A stretch of DNA of 39,010 nt, from assembly GCA_002746415.1 (NCBI GenBank), contig NVXD01000026.1, forward strand, positions 1 through 39,010, written 5' to 3'. Below are positions 1-9,091 of the stretch, piece by piece. Made by a program: the position numbers and the translations under genes. Each line of letters starts with the position of its first letter. Within the stretch, counting starts at the first letter, position 1. The stretch is from Flavobacteriaceae bacterium. GTDB lineage: Bacteria; Bacteroidota; Bacteroidia; Flavobacteriales; Flavobacteriaceae. The notes under the pieces were generated by a model. That model saw only the letters and a program-made list of their open reading frames with translations. It did no database searches and had not been told where the DNA came from.

Positions 1-48
1 ATAGTAAATTTAACCACAATGGAATCGATTTTAAGCACTTAGTTTACT

Positions 49-117
49 ATGCTCACTTTCATCCGTTTTTAGTGGTTCACTTTGACCGTCCTTTCCAACA
101 GATGGCTCAATTCAATT
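49..117. repeat. Possible IS21-family terminal repeats (element end)
   Basis: Three related short segments follow one another: TGCTCACTTTCATCCG at about 50, GGTTCACTTTGACCGT at 73 and TGGCTCAATTCAATT at 103. Ends of IS21-family elements typically carry several imperfect copies of a GGCTCACTTTGA-like sequence, so this looks like one end of such an element whose transposase genes would lie left of the window. No transposase is visible here, so this is pattern recognition only. Confidence 0.35.
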
Positions 118-172
118 AATAAACAGAGGTATAATTAACGATTATCACCTTGCATCAGTAGGAGCAAAAAAT

Positions 173-415
173 ATGACGGACAAGTTAGAATCTTTAAAAT
201 CTGAATTAAAGAAAAGATATAATACAGAATCGAATGTTTACTACGATGACGTGTTCGAATTGACCGACCATATTCTAAATAGAATTACTGAATGGATAAA
301 AACTGGACAAATTGAAAGTAATATTGAGGCTAAGATTTATATGTCAAGTCTCGATAATCAGCTAACATATTTGAACAACTGCCTTGAAGAATTGGACAGA
401 GAGTTTGTGGAATAA
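173..415 (+). CDS. Small hypothetical protein, 80 aa
   Basis: I do not recognise this protein. It is hydrophilic, rich in Glu, Asp, Leu and Asn, probably all-helical, with no signal peptide or membrane segment. The start is supported by an AGGAG about 8 bases upstream of the ATG, a Shine-Dalgarno-like site that is unusual in Bacteroidota. It stands alone between a possible IS21-type end and a repeat region, so it is probably accessory DNA. It could be an immunity or orphan protein, but nothing in the sequence shows which. Confidence 0.5.
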   Translation: MTDKLESLKSELKKRYNTESNVYYDDVFELTDHILNRITEWIKTGQIESNIEAKIYMSSLDNQLTYLNNCLEELDREFVE

Positions 416-555
416 AAAGCTCTACGACAAAGGTGTATAGTTAATGGCAGTTTTGTGCTAAAATTCGATGTTTTATCATTTAATAAACTAAGTGCTATAT
501 CGAAAGTTAAGCGCTTCGTAATCTGCCACTAACTATCTTCCGATAGCTATCGACT

Positions 556-754
556 CTAAGAGTGAATTAAAAAAGAAAGTGAAATTTAAAATGGCTGAAG
601 TTGGTCTGTTTTGAGTTAAAATAGTTAATTTCATAGTAAGAAAGCTTAAAAAGCTGTAGAAGGTGTCCTATTAGGACTCCTGATTAAGAAAATAGACTAT
701 AATATACTGGTTTTTAGAGGTGTGTGAATAGGAGTTGAACTCTGCCACCCAGAC
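556..754. repeat. Long direct repeat, copy A (partner at 10244-10421)
   Basis: This segment shares with 10244-10421 a start (CTAAGAGTGAATT) and an almost uninterrupted block of about 145 bp (610-754 against 10277-10421) that includes GCTGTAGAAGGTGTCCTA and GTTGAACTCTGCCACCC. The last bases resemble the 3' end of a tRNA of the ...CCACCCCGAC type, as in flavobacterial tRNA-Pro. A perfect palindrome CGATAGCTATCG lies just before it (541-552). Shortly after it, AACGTGATTT (761-770) recurs before the integrase gene at 10597. I read it as an old integration junction. The rest of 416-901 shows no gene. Confidence 0.6.
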
Positions 755-901
755 TATTTAAACGTGATTTGCTTCCATATTTTTCATATATTTGCACGTA
801 AACATAATTATAATACATCATTGTATCATAATTAAAACACAGCAACAAGGCATAATTTTAATACAGCGCTCTAGCATAAATAGCGTCTCAATACTCTTAC
901 T

Positions 902-2455
902 ATGTCAACACCAAGTGAAAAACTGGCAGCCTCTCTTAAAATACTGCATGATTTACAAGAAAAGAATAATGTAGTAGCCATAAAGGCATCTCAAATAAGT
1001 AGAACTCACAAAGAACGTCTCATCAAAAATGGATTCCTGAAAGAGGTAACAAAAGGGTGGTATATCTCCAGTAATCCGAACGAAATTGCAGGAGATAGTA
1101 CATCTTGGTACACTTCTTATTGGCAATTCTGTATAGAATATCTTCAGGAAAAATATGAGGGTGAATATTGTATTTCAGCCGAGCAATCTATTTTAATCCA
1201 TGCAGGGAATAATACTGTTCCTACCCAGCTTATTGTTCGAGCCCCAAAAACTTCCAATACTATTGTAGAGTTGCTATATGATACTTCTCTTCTTGCCATG
1301 AAATCACCCTTGCCAAAAACAGCAGAATTGATTGAAATAAATGGGATTCGTATGTTGGCATTATCATCTGCGCTTATTCATTGTTCTCCAACGATGTACC
1401 ATAAAAATCCAAATGAAGTGAGGTTGGCTTTAGCTCAAGTTATTGATTCTTCGGAAATATTAGAGCAATTGTTAGATGGTTCGCATTCTGTTATTGCAGG
1501 AAGATTGGCGGGTGCTTTCCGCAATATAGGGCAAACCCGTATCGCCAATGATATTATTAAGGCAATGAAATCCGCTGATTATGATATTCGTGAAATCGAC
1601 CCTTTTGAAAATACACTCGCCGTTGCACTTTCCTTTAGAGAACGGTCACCATATGCCAATAGAATAAAATTAATGTGGCAGGAATATAGAGAAGTAATTA
1701 TAAAGTATTTTCCAGAAGAACCAAAGCTACCAATATCAAAAGAAAAATACCTTAAAGCCATTGATGAAATATATAAAACAGATGCTTACCATTCCCTTTC
1801 CATAGAGAGATATATAGTGTCAATAGCGCTTATTGAAAAGGTTAAAGGGGGTAAATGGAACACGAACACCAATGAAGAAGATAGAAAACAGAGAAACGCG
1901 ATGGCAGCAAGAGGTTATTGGCAAGCTTCAATCGCTGTAAAAAATAGTATCTCTAAAATATTAAATGGGGAGAATTCAGGAAAAGTTGTGAACGATGAAC
2001 ATCAGGATTGGTATAGAGAGCTATTTGCTCCAAGCGTTGCATCAGGACTATTAAAGCCTTCTGATTTAGCTGGGTATAGAACCAATCAAGTTTATATATC
2101 CCAATCTAAGCATGCTCCTTTAAATAAAGATGCCCTACGTGATGCTATTCCTATGCTATTTGAGTTATTGGAAAGTGAACAACATTCAGGAGTTCGTGCA
2201 GTACTAGGCCATTTCATTTTTGTATACATACATCCTTATATGGATGGAAATGGAAGGATGGGAAGATTTCTTATGAATACAATGTTTGCATCAGGTGGAT
2301 ATCCCTGGACTGTTATTCCTGTAGAAGAACGGGACAACTATATGAAATCACTTGAAATAGCTAGTGTAGAAGGGAATATTGAGCCTTTCGCCAAATTCAT
2401 TTCTAATTTAGTCGATAAAACCATGAAAGGAATACCAGTTGCAAAAATTAAATAG
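902..2455 (+). CDS. Fic-domain AMP-transferase-like protein with AbiEi-like N-terminus
   Basis: Fic enzymes transfer AMP or another nucleotide moiety to hydroxyl groups of target proteins. The signature HPYMDGNGRMGR starts at residue 444 and keeps the catalytic His444 and the Asp, Gly-Asn-Gly-Arg and second Arg that bind the nucleotide. A segment SLSIER (Ser298, Glu302) matches the self-inhibitory S-x-x-x-E-(G/N) helix of class II Fic proteins except that Arg replaces Gly/Asn. Residues 1 to about 230 are not typical Fic sequence. They resemble the winged-helix AbiEi antitoxin family (HTH near residues 20-60, then a mixed domain), so the protein may bind DNA and control its own expression. There is no signal peptide, so it is cytoplasmic. 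It is monocistronic, just right of repeat copy A, which fits a mobile defence or toxin gene. The Fic assignment is firm; the AbiEi relation is moderate. Confidence 0.88.
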   Translation: MSTPSEKLAASLKILHDLQEKNNVVAIKASQISRTHKERLIKNGFLKEVTKGWYISSNPNEIAGDSTSWYTSYWQFCIEYLQEKYEGEYCISAEQSILIHAGNNTVPTQLIVRAPKTSNTIVELLYDTSLLAMKSPLPKTAELIEINGIRMLALSSALIHCSPTMYHKNPNEVRLALAQVIDSSEILEQLLDGSHSVIAGRLAGAFRNIGQTRIANDIIKAMKSADYDIREIDPFENTLAVALSFRERSPYANRIKLMWQEYREVIIKYFPEEPKLPISKEKYLKAIDEIYKTDAYHSLSIERYIVSIALIEKVKGGKWNTNTNEEDRKQRNAMAARGYWQASIAVKNSISKILNGENSGKVVNDEHQDWYRELFAPSVASGLLKPSDLAGYRTNQVYISQSKHAPLNKDALRDAIPMLFELLESEQHSGVRAVLGHFIFVYIHPYMDGNGRMGRFLMNTMFASGGYPWTVIPVEERDNYMKSLEIASVEGNIEPFAKFISNLVDKTMKGIPVAKIK

Positions 2456-3035
2456 CTAAATAGTCTGGGATGAATAGCACTAAGTAGGTATGGCAGTTTT
2501 TCTATTTAAATTAAATAATGTTGTTTTGTTGACAAAAAAAAGAGTGATGGCGACTGCTCGGTAAGTGAATTAAAAGACTATGTGAAACTTAAAATAGGAG
2601 TGAGTGGAACTAAACTATTATTCAGTCCTTATCAATTAAAATCAAATTTTATTAAAATAGGGAGCTATTCGGTGAGTATATAAATTATATGTAGAGAAGA
2701 GTTCCCGTATACTGTCGTTTCAGGAACTGGTTCTGGTCTTTATACGTCCGAGTGACCACATAGCTGCGAAAAGTATTAACCTTTGGCCTTATGCCAAAAA
2801 TAGCTATAGCCTTAAACTCCTCAGTGGAGTCCCATCTAGAATTTTAGTTTTTTGTAATATTTCCTTTGAATGAGATTCGCTGACCATTTTCCCTTAAAAT
2901 TCCTTGACATTCAAAATCATAGTTTATTAAAACGGAGGTAATTAATTTATTTACTTTTGTTAGTACTTTTGTTCATGTTTTTAATTTTCATTTGAAAAAT
3001 GAGACCGCGTTATTTTTAATAATGTAAGCAACCCG
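2456..3035. other. Non-coding gap with degenerate repeat pieces and hairpins
   Basis: I see no gene in this 580-base gap. Positions 2562-2598 resemble the beginning of repeat copy A (558-592). CTATTCGGTGAG at 2665-2676 recurs exactly at 10161-10172 left of copy B. Two small perfect hairpins are present: TTTGGC/GCCAAA (2782-2798) and ACTCC/GGAGT (2816-2830). The stretch reads as scrap from past integration events. The hairpins could also end the converging Fic and lipoprotein transcripts, although neither has a clean T-run. Confidence 0.4.
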
Positions 3036-4670
3036 TTATTGTCTATGTAATTCAAATCTGATGCCAGCTTGAGTGCTTTCTCCATGAAAAATATTAGCAT
3101 CGACCGAATCTACAATAAAGCTCCATGAAATACCATAACTAATATAATCAAGTACCAATCTTCCATCTGAATATGTCATTTTTGAAGGACTATCCTCCAC
3201 CATCCACCCTTCATTCCTCCTAAAAATATTATACTCGCGTGAAGGGCTTTCTCCATTTGCATCAAAAATTATGCGATCATCTTGATAAAGTGATCCATCA
3301 CTTTCAAGATAAAAACGATTTATCCATGTTCCCTGATAATTAAAGGCTACTTCTTTTACAATGGCATTTACGGTTTCGCTCTGGGTAAAACCCTCTTTGT
3401 TCACTGTAATGTCAAAAGAGAAACTTTCTTCGTTGTCAGAAAGGGATTTAAACTTGACGTTTTCCCCATTTTGGGAGACCAATTGCACGTTGCTATTAGA
3501 TATATTTGAAATTGTTATATCCTCGGTCTCTAATTCCACACTCTCCTCTGTATCTTCAAAACTTGGTATTTCGCCCATAAGTTTGGCAAAGTCGCCCCAA
3601 GCGGATTGTAATTGATTATAAGAATTTAAAAACAGACTTGTTTCTGGTGAAACTTCAGCATCCGTAGACCTTATGGCTCTAAACCTTGCGTCTATATTCA
3701 GGGCATTTTCAATACCACTGCTAAATTCGGCAGTTAAAACCAAAAAAGTGGCTTTGGTGAGTACCCAATTTGAGTAGAGGAATTCGGATAATTTTGAAAA
3801 TAAACCAGTTACGGCAGGTATCACTTCCGTAATTAGAACATATATTGCTGTTACAATAACCAAGGTTGTACCAACAGCAACTAAGCCAACAGCAGCTGGC
3901 CCCAAAACCAATATACTTTTAGAAAGAAGACCAAGTGCGGTGGCATATGCTATTATTTCTGCCATTTCTTTGAGACTAGCACCCAATTGCACGGATGAAC
4001 TTGCAAGGTTTTTTGCCGTACAACTATAGAATTCTTTGAAATCTGTTTTGGGGCATTCCGATTGATTGCCCTTGCGGACCAGCGTTGTGGGGGCATCGTA
4101 TATTGTTGAAACATTTTCCTTAAAGGCCTTAAAAATGTCCTTGTTAGCTTGATAAAATAAAGCCACCTCCTCTTTTTGTACAGTGCTTAAGGAATTGTAC
4201 AAGGTCATCACTTCGTTTTTAAATGATGTGGATGTTTCCAGTTCATTGGGGGCAGGAATCGATAGAGCCTCAATCTGATCATCAAAAGTTGTAAAGACAT
4301 TAGAAATCAATGCTTCTTCATTGGCAACAGTGGTTTTGGTTACATTAAACTGTAGTGAGCCCAGATCTAGCGTAAGGTCATATTTTCCGCTTTCAATTTC
4401 GGGTATCACAAAAACGAGGGTACTGTCCGTGACCCTATTTAATTGTACGACCTTGCCCCCAAAAGTTGCATTGTAGGATTCTTTAAGTATAATGGATGAA
4501 GTTTTTGTGATGCTTACAAATTCAAACGGATGTACATTAGAGTTTTCAACGGACCCCTGATTTATTGATTCAACAACCTGATCAGGCTCTGAAGGGCTAT
4601 CATCTTTCTTACATGTTGTAAACAGGCTTATGCAAAAAAGTGTAAGTATAATTAGTGTAATTTTTCTCAT
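3036..4670 (-). CDS. Large lipoprotein with internal hydrophobic segment, unknown function
   Basis: This 544-aa protein begins with a lipoprotein signal (LFTTC, lipidated Cys20) followed by an acidic Ser/Glu linker, so it is exported and membrane-anchored. Residues about 45-115 look like a beta-sandwich (IPT or Ig-like) domain. A helical part follows, with a long very hydrophobic stretch around residues 240-295 rich in Ala, Val, Leu and Ile, then an acidic linker and a C-terminal beta-rich region with many Tyr, Trp and Ser. I do not recognise a family. An internal membrane-spanning pair in a lipoprotein is odd. It is the last gene of a leftward series led by the two-component system at 7277-9696, separated from its upstream neighbour by 178 AT-rich bases, so it may have its own promoter. 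Confidence 0.75.
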   Translation of the reverse strand: MRKITLIILTLFCISLFTTCKKDDSPSEPDQVVESINQGSVENSNVHPFEFVSITKTSSIILKESYNATFGGKVVQLNRVTDSTLVFVIPEIESGKYDLTLDLGSLQFNVTKTTVANEEALISNVFTTFDDQIEALSIPAPNELETSTSFKNEVMTLYNSLSTVQKEEVALFYQANKDIFKAFKENVSTIYDAPTTLVRKGNQSECPKTDFKEFYSCTAKNLASSSVQLGASLKEMAEIIAYATALGLLSKSILVLGPAAVGLVAVGTTLVIVTAIYVLITEVIPAVTGLFSKLSEFLYSNWVLTKATFLVLTAEFSSGIENALNIDARFRAIRSTDAEVSPETSLFLNSYNQLQSAWGDFAKLMGEIPSFEDTEESVELETEDITISNISNSNVQLVSQNGENVKFKSLSDNEESFSFDITVNKEGFTQSETVNAIVKEVAFNYQGTWINRFYLESDGSLYQDDRIIFDANGESPSREYNIFRRNEGWMVEDSPSKMTYSDGRLVLDYISYGISWSFIVDSVDANIFHGESTQAGIRFELHRQ

Positions 4671-4848
4671 CGTTTTTTTTTCATGTTTGTAAATCTTAGT
4701 AGATGCCTAGATTTATTTTTCTCATATTAATTATATTTTATTATTCTAGGACTCTTGTCTTTCATTCATTTAATATATAGGAATAAAGCTCTCAGATTTA
4801 ATGCTGTAATTTTTTATAAAAATAATATTTTAAATAAAGTGTCTGTTT

Positions 4849-7059
4849 TTACTTTCTTGTAACAATTATCCATAAATTTGACGAATCCCCCTGCATATCT
4901 AAAGTTCTGAATTTAAGTGTATTGTTGTCAATTATTTCGTAATAGGCACTATCATTTCCAGTACAATTAATTTTTCCTTCTTCAAAAGAAATTATTTGTA
5001 AATTTTCCTCTGTTTCCGCCCCATTTGAGGTACTTAGTACAGGTCCTAGTCCCGTTGTACATGATGGCTTATATTTTTTAGAAATGAAATAATTTATTTC
5101 TGTATAAGAAGTTTCTGAAATTGTAATTTCATAACTAGTACTCTTTCTTTCCTCTTCAGGGTATTCTGCGTCACATATAGTTTTAGTAGAGTACCAGTCT
5201 CCTAGGTAGGCATCAGTAACCATCCAAATGCCTATAATGTCAAATTCATCTGAACTTGCGTTAAAAAAAACAGAAGAACTTTCAATAGTAGTTCCATCTG
5301 CCTTTTTAATAATTGCCTTAACAGTTTGCGGGTCTGTATTTTCACCAAGTGTCCATAATACTTCTGCAAAACCATTTTCATCAGTTAAAATACTTTCATT
5401 ATCCACAGTTCCATTACCTTGGGTAACTGAAAAAGATACATGGATATTACTCAACGTATTCTCAAATTTGTCTTTAACCAAAACTTTTAGAGGTTCTGTG
5501 AGTTGCTGTCCTTGTACTCCAGTTTGGTTGTTTCCAGAAACAATCTCTAAAGCTCCTGACAAATCATCTTCTGAACTTGCGTTAAAAGTAAGAGGAGAAC
5601 TTTCAATAATAGTTCCATCGGCTTTTTTTATAATTACCTTAACAGCTTGTAGGTCTGTATTCTCACCAAGTGTCCATAATACTTCTGCAAAACCATTTTC
5701 ATCAGTCATCACACTTTCATTATCCACAGTTCCATTACCCTGTGTAACTGAAAAATATATAGGAACATTACGGAAAGTATTCTCCAATTTGTCTTTAACC
5801 AAAACTTTTAAAGGTTCTGTGAGTTGCTGTCCTTGTTTTCCTGTTTGGTTATTTCCAGAAACAATCTCTAAAGTTTCAGGAGCGTTCCATACTGTTTCTT
5901 CAAAATTATCATTTCTTGAAAAATCGGCAACATCATATCCAAAAATGGTAATATCAACGCCTGTTTTGACATCCAAACCAGCATTTATGCTTGAGTCCCA
6001 ATCTAAAGATGGTGAAGCAATATTAAAAGTAAAATCTTCTGTCATTTTTGGTTGACAATATGGTCCAATAACCCCATAAAACTTAACACTTACTCTTGGT
6101 GTAATTGTTAAATTCTGAGTAATATTAACTTCCCCTTCCATATTGATTGGTTTTGGTGTTAAGCTTGAGTTTAAATCAAAATTCCCTGACCAACTATCAT
6201 TTTCGTATTTTGCACTTGTAGAAAATATATAGTTATTGGTTAGACCTGTGTTAAAATCAAAACTTGAGTTTATGTTAGCACTTAATTCTGCAACCAATGT
6301 CGTTTTGACAATTACTACAACAGGAACACCTGTAACAGGAAAAGTGATTTTTTTTTCTATGTCTGCCAGTGTTTTGCTCAATTCTGGTAGACTTACGCCA
6401 GCACTTGCATTTAATGACAGGTTTAAATCTAGATTAAGTTCTGCATTGTTTGTTTTAAAATCTAAATAGTCTAAACCTCCAAAAAGACTATACTCTCCCT
6501 TAAAAGAAAAGTTTGGATTGAAAGTGGCTGTTCCATCAGTTATTTTAAATGTTAGAGCACCCTTTTCATAAAGAACAGTGTTAGAAAAGTCAAATTCAAA
6601 TCCATTTTCAGAAACCTGAACGCCTTTTGCTAAGTAATTTATTTTATACTTTTCATATTTGATATTACCTATTTTTGCACTATTGGACAAGTCTGTATTA
6701 AATTCAATAACGGCATCTTTGAAAACGTCCTCCATATTTGCCTGAACTGTTTGCATCGTAATTGTATTTCCATTTGTGGATGCACTAATTACTTTACGTA
6801 AAAAACCTTCTCCTATGTTACCGACTATGATGTCATCGATACCTATTTCCGGCAGGTCTCCAGAAAATTCTATTGAATAAATACCATTTGATAAATCAGT
6901 GTCAGAACTTGTAATTTGAGAGTTATCCTTTAAAATAGCAACAACATTTTCTTGATTTTCTGTATGTTGTTCTTCTTGATTTTCATTTTTGTTGGCAATT
7001 TCCTTACTACAGCCGTTTAATAAAAGTAGAACTGTAAAAAGTAGTGTTAGTTTTTTCAT
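4849..7059 (-). CDS. Lipoprotein with two Big_1-like Ig repeats and lipocalin-like C-terminus
   Basis: The 736-aa protein has a lipobox LLNGC (Cys17) and an acidic Asn/Glu/Gln linker typical of surface lipoproteins. Residues about 40-390 are beta-rich with no family I recognise. Two tandem 107-aa Ig-like domains follow, each opening LEIVSGNNQTG and carrying GNGTVDNES and DENGFAEVLWTLG, the pattern of bacterial Ig-like group 1 (invasin/intimin type) domains. The last 130 residues contain GIWMVTDAYLG, which recalls the lipocalin-like domain often found at the ends of Bacteroidota lipoproteins. It probably acts on the cell surface in adhesion or ligand contact. It lies downstream of a two-component operon on the same strand, with a 217-base gap. 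Confidence 0.78.
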   Translation of the reverse strand: MKKLTLLFTVLLLLNGCSKEIANKNENQEEQHTENQENVVAILKDNSQITSSDTDLSNGIYSIEFSGDLPEIGIDDIIVGNIGEGFLRKVISASTNGNTITMQTVQANMEDVFKDAVIEFNTDLSNSAKIGNIKYEKYKINYLAKGVQVSENGFEFDFSNTVLYEKGALTFKITDGTATFNPNFSFKGEYSLFGGLDYLDFKTNNAELNLDLNLSLNASAGVSLPELSKTLADIEKKITFPVTGVPVVVIVKTTLVAELSANINSSFDFNTGLTNNYIFSTSAKYENDSWSGNFDLNSSLTPKPINMEGEVNITQNLTITPRVSVKFYGVIGPYCQPKMTEDFTFNIASPSLDWDSSINAGLDVKTGVDITIFGYDVADFSRNDNFEETVWNAPETLEIVSGNNQTGKQGQQLTEPLKVLVKDKLENTFRNVPIYFSVTQGNGTVDNESVMTDENGFAEVLWTLGENTDLQAVKVIIKKADGTIIESSPLTFNASSEDDLSGALEIVSGNNQTGVQGQQLTEPLKVLVKDKFENTLSNIHVSFSVTQGNGTVDNESILTDENGFAEVLWTLGENTDPQTVKAIIKKADGTTIESSSVFFNASSDEFDIIGIWMVTDAYLGDWYSTKTICDAEYPEEERKSTSYEITISETSYTEINYFISKKYKPSCTTGLGPVLSTSNGAETEENLQIISFEEGKINCTGNDSAYYEIIDNNTLKFRTLDMQGDSSNLWIIVTRK
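5251..5871 (-). repeat. Two tandem ~321-bp repeats coding Ig-like domains
   Basis: The segments read leftward from 5871 and from 5550 are close copies at DNA level, with long identical stretches such as GTCCATAATACTTCTGCAAA and ACCAAAACTTTTA. They encode the two Big_1-like domains of the lipoprotein at 4849-7059. The similarity points to a fairly recent in-frame duplication. Confidence 0.85.
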
Positions 7060-7276
7060 ATTGTTTTTTTTAATGCATGTCAGGAATTTAAATGATGTCG
7101 GGACATTATAAAAATATAATAGGAACCTTTATAAAGTTGATTAGGTCCTGTTAAGGCCCTAAATAAATGCGTATATTCCTTTAACTATCTACAAATCTAT
7201 TAGTATCAAATTAAATGTATATTTATATTGCAGTCAATCCCCCTAGAGGGGGATATTTGAAGTTTTAATAAGGCTC

Positions 7277-9091
7277 TTAATATTGCGCTTCAATAATTAC
7301 AATGGTTCCTTTTCCTTTTTCAGAAGTATCTATTTGTAACGATCCGTTTATAAGGGTAACTCTGTTTTCAATATTTTTTAGTCCCAAACCCTTTTTTCTG
7401 TTTTGGTAATTAAACCCTTTACCATCATCTTCATAAACCAAACTAAAAGCTCCGTTATTTTCACCAATAAATTGAAAGAATACATTTTTAGCTCCACTAT
7501 GTTTTGCAGCATTTTGTAGCAGTTCTTGTGAGATTCTATACAAATGGGTCGTAATTTCTATATTGTCTATTTTGGGCCATTTATGAAAGTAGATATGTAC
7601 TTCCTGTGTGTCTGATGAAAACAAATGGCACATTTCTTTTAATTCATCACGCAATTCATCATTTTTAACCATTGGAGTTACCAAGCCATGACTCAAGGTT
7701 CTAACGGCTTCTATGGTTTGATTCACTATTTTATACAACTCTAAATTTTCTTTTTTTACCTTTTGTTTGATAATTGCCATATTGGCGCCAATTAAATCGT
7801 GAAGTTCCCTACCTATTTTATTTCGTTCCTCCTCTTGCCCTTTTACCATAGAAACAATCATTCCTCTTTGATGCCCTCTCTGTTTTTCTAATAGAATGGT
7901 CCTGTCTTTATACACATTTAAAGCTTCTCTTCCCATTAAGAACATAAAACAAAAGATCTCAATGAAGGAACTGGTCAAGAGATTATTAAACACATTGGGA
8001 GAATCTTCAAGAAGGCCAATGTTAGGAAGGATTACATCTACAAACGACGACAATACAAAAAGGCCATAAATAACAAATAACGGCTTGGCATTTTTATCTT
8101 TTTTAGCAATATTTTTTATCAATAGAATGGGTTGCAATAGCAGAACCAATCCAGACACTATCATGATGTAAAAATGGGTAAAATACATAACTTTACTCAA
8201 TCGAACAGGAGGGAAAAGGTTCAATAGAATCAATGCGGCCATACCATAAATAAAGCGATACATCCACTTCCATAACACTTTGTTCCTCTCTTTGACCGGA
8301 GTAAGGGCATTTAAAAACAAGGGGAGAAAGAAAACCATCAGAAAAGCTCCGACAATATCCACTATAGTTGTAAAATCTGTGGTATCACTTTCAAAAAACA
8401 GGAAGTAATCTCCAATCTGTGATCCTATAAAAAAACCAAATCCTAAGTTGGCAAAGAAATAGTATAAAAACAGTTTTAAACGGACAAATAAATACAAGCT
8501 CAACGAAATACTCAATGCAAATAAAAAAACACCCCTCCAAAACCAAATAAGCATTCTATTTTTCTGAATGACCTCCTGAACTTTATCATTGGTCATTAAA
8601 AAAGTGGTTGCACGCAGAGGTCTATACAAATGTTGAAAACGCATAATTACTGAAGAAGTTTGCTTAGCAGCAAGCCTAATCTTTATTGGGTATCCTATAC
8701 TTTTGATATGCTTGTTGCCAACAGGTCTCATGATTCCCGTTTCACAAATATTTTTAATTGAAGAACCGACCACTAAAAACACATCAATCTTATGTATATG
8801 ATGGTATGGTATAAAAACAACCCTTTCCAACACTTCATCATATGGGTTTGTTATATCATATCGCAACCATTGAACATGTTTATTTGAAGGGAAGGCTAAA
8901 ACACCTGAAAACGTATTCCAATCGGCAGTTAACACCTCATCAATGCTTAAATCATGGGAGGTGTCCTCAAAATGAAGACTATAATCTTTTAGGTTTATTT
9001 GCGCCTCTTTTCTATCTATTGTTAACGTATCATTAGCAAAAGCAAAAAAACTTTGTACGCATAAAATTAAAATCGCCAGTGGTTTCTTCAT
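7277..9091 (-). CDS. Sensor histidine kinase, 7TMR-DISM type with HisKA_3 domain
   Basis: A signal peptide (residues 1-20, ending ...SFFAFAND) leads into a periplasmic beta-rich domain of the 7TMR-DISM extracellular type (about 25-175). Seven hydrophobic helices follow (about 180-395), then a short coiled coil and a HisKA_3 dimerisation domain with phospho-acceptor His431 in GRELHDLIG. The ATPase domain has SQELLQNAAKHSGA (N box), DDGKGF and KGLGLKNI. This is the NarX/DesK-like class that pairs with LuxR-type regulators, and the partner is its immediate neighbour: the two genes overlap by 4 bases, with the regulator translated first. DISM domains commonly sense carbohydrates or other diffusible ligands; the ligand here is unknown. 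Likely targets are the two lipoprotein genes downstream on the same strand, an inference from position. Confidence 0.92.
   Translation of the reverse strand: MKKPLAILILCVQSFFAFANDTLTIDRKEAQINLKDYSLHFEDTSHDLSIDEVLTADWNTFSGVLAFPSNKHVQWLRYDITNPYDEVLERVVFIPYHHIHKIDVFLVVGSSIKNICETGIMRPVGNKHIKSIGYPIKIRLAAKQTSSVIMRFQHLYRPLRATTFLMTNDKVQEVIQKNRMLIWFWRGVFLFALSISLSLYLFVRLKLFLYYFFANLGFGFFIGSQIGDYFLFFESDTTDFTTIVDIVGAFLMVFFLPLFLNALTPVKERNKVLWKWMYRFIYGMAALILLNLFPPVRLSKVMYFTHFYIMIVSGLVLLLQPILLIKNIAKKDKNAKPLFVIYGLFVLSSFVDVILPNIGLLEDSPNVFNNLLTSSFIEIFCFMFLMGREALNVYKDRTILLEKQRGHQRGMIVSMVKGQEEERNKIGRELHDLIGANMAIIKQKVKKENLELYKIVNQTIEAVRTLSHGLVTPMVKNDELRDELKEMCHLFSSDTQEVHIYFHKWPKIDNIEITTHLYRISQELLQNAAKHSGAKNVFFQFIGENNGAFSLVYEDDGKGFNYQNRKKGLGLKNIENRVTLINGSLQIDTSEKGKGTIVIIEAQY

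Noticed and set aside
792-974. 60-codon rightward open frame overlapping the Fic start
   Set aside because: His/Ile/Gln-rich, unlike a protein, and overlaps the clearly real Fic gene in another frame.
5228-6055. Long rightward open frame of 275 codons
   Set aside because: It is the antisense of the duplicated Ig-domain region of the lipoprotein; its own internal repeat merely mirrors that duplication and its Ser/Pro/Cys-rich product looks unlike a protein.
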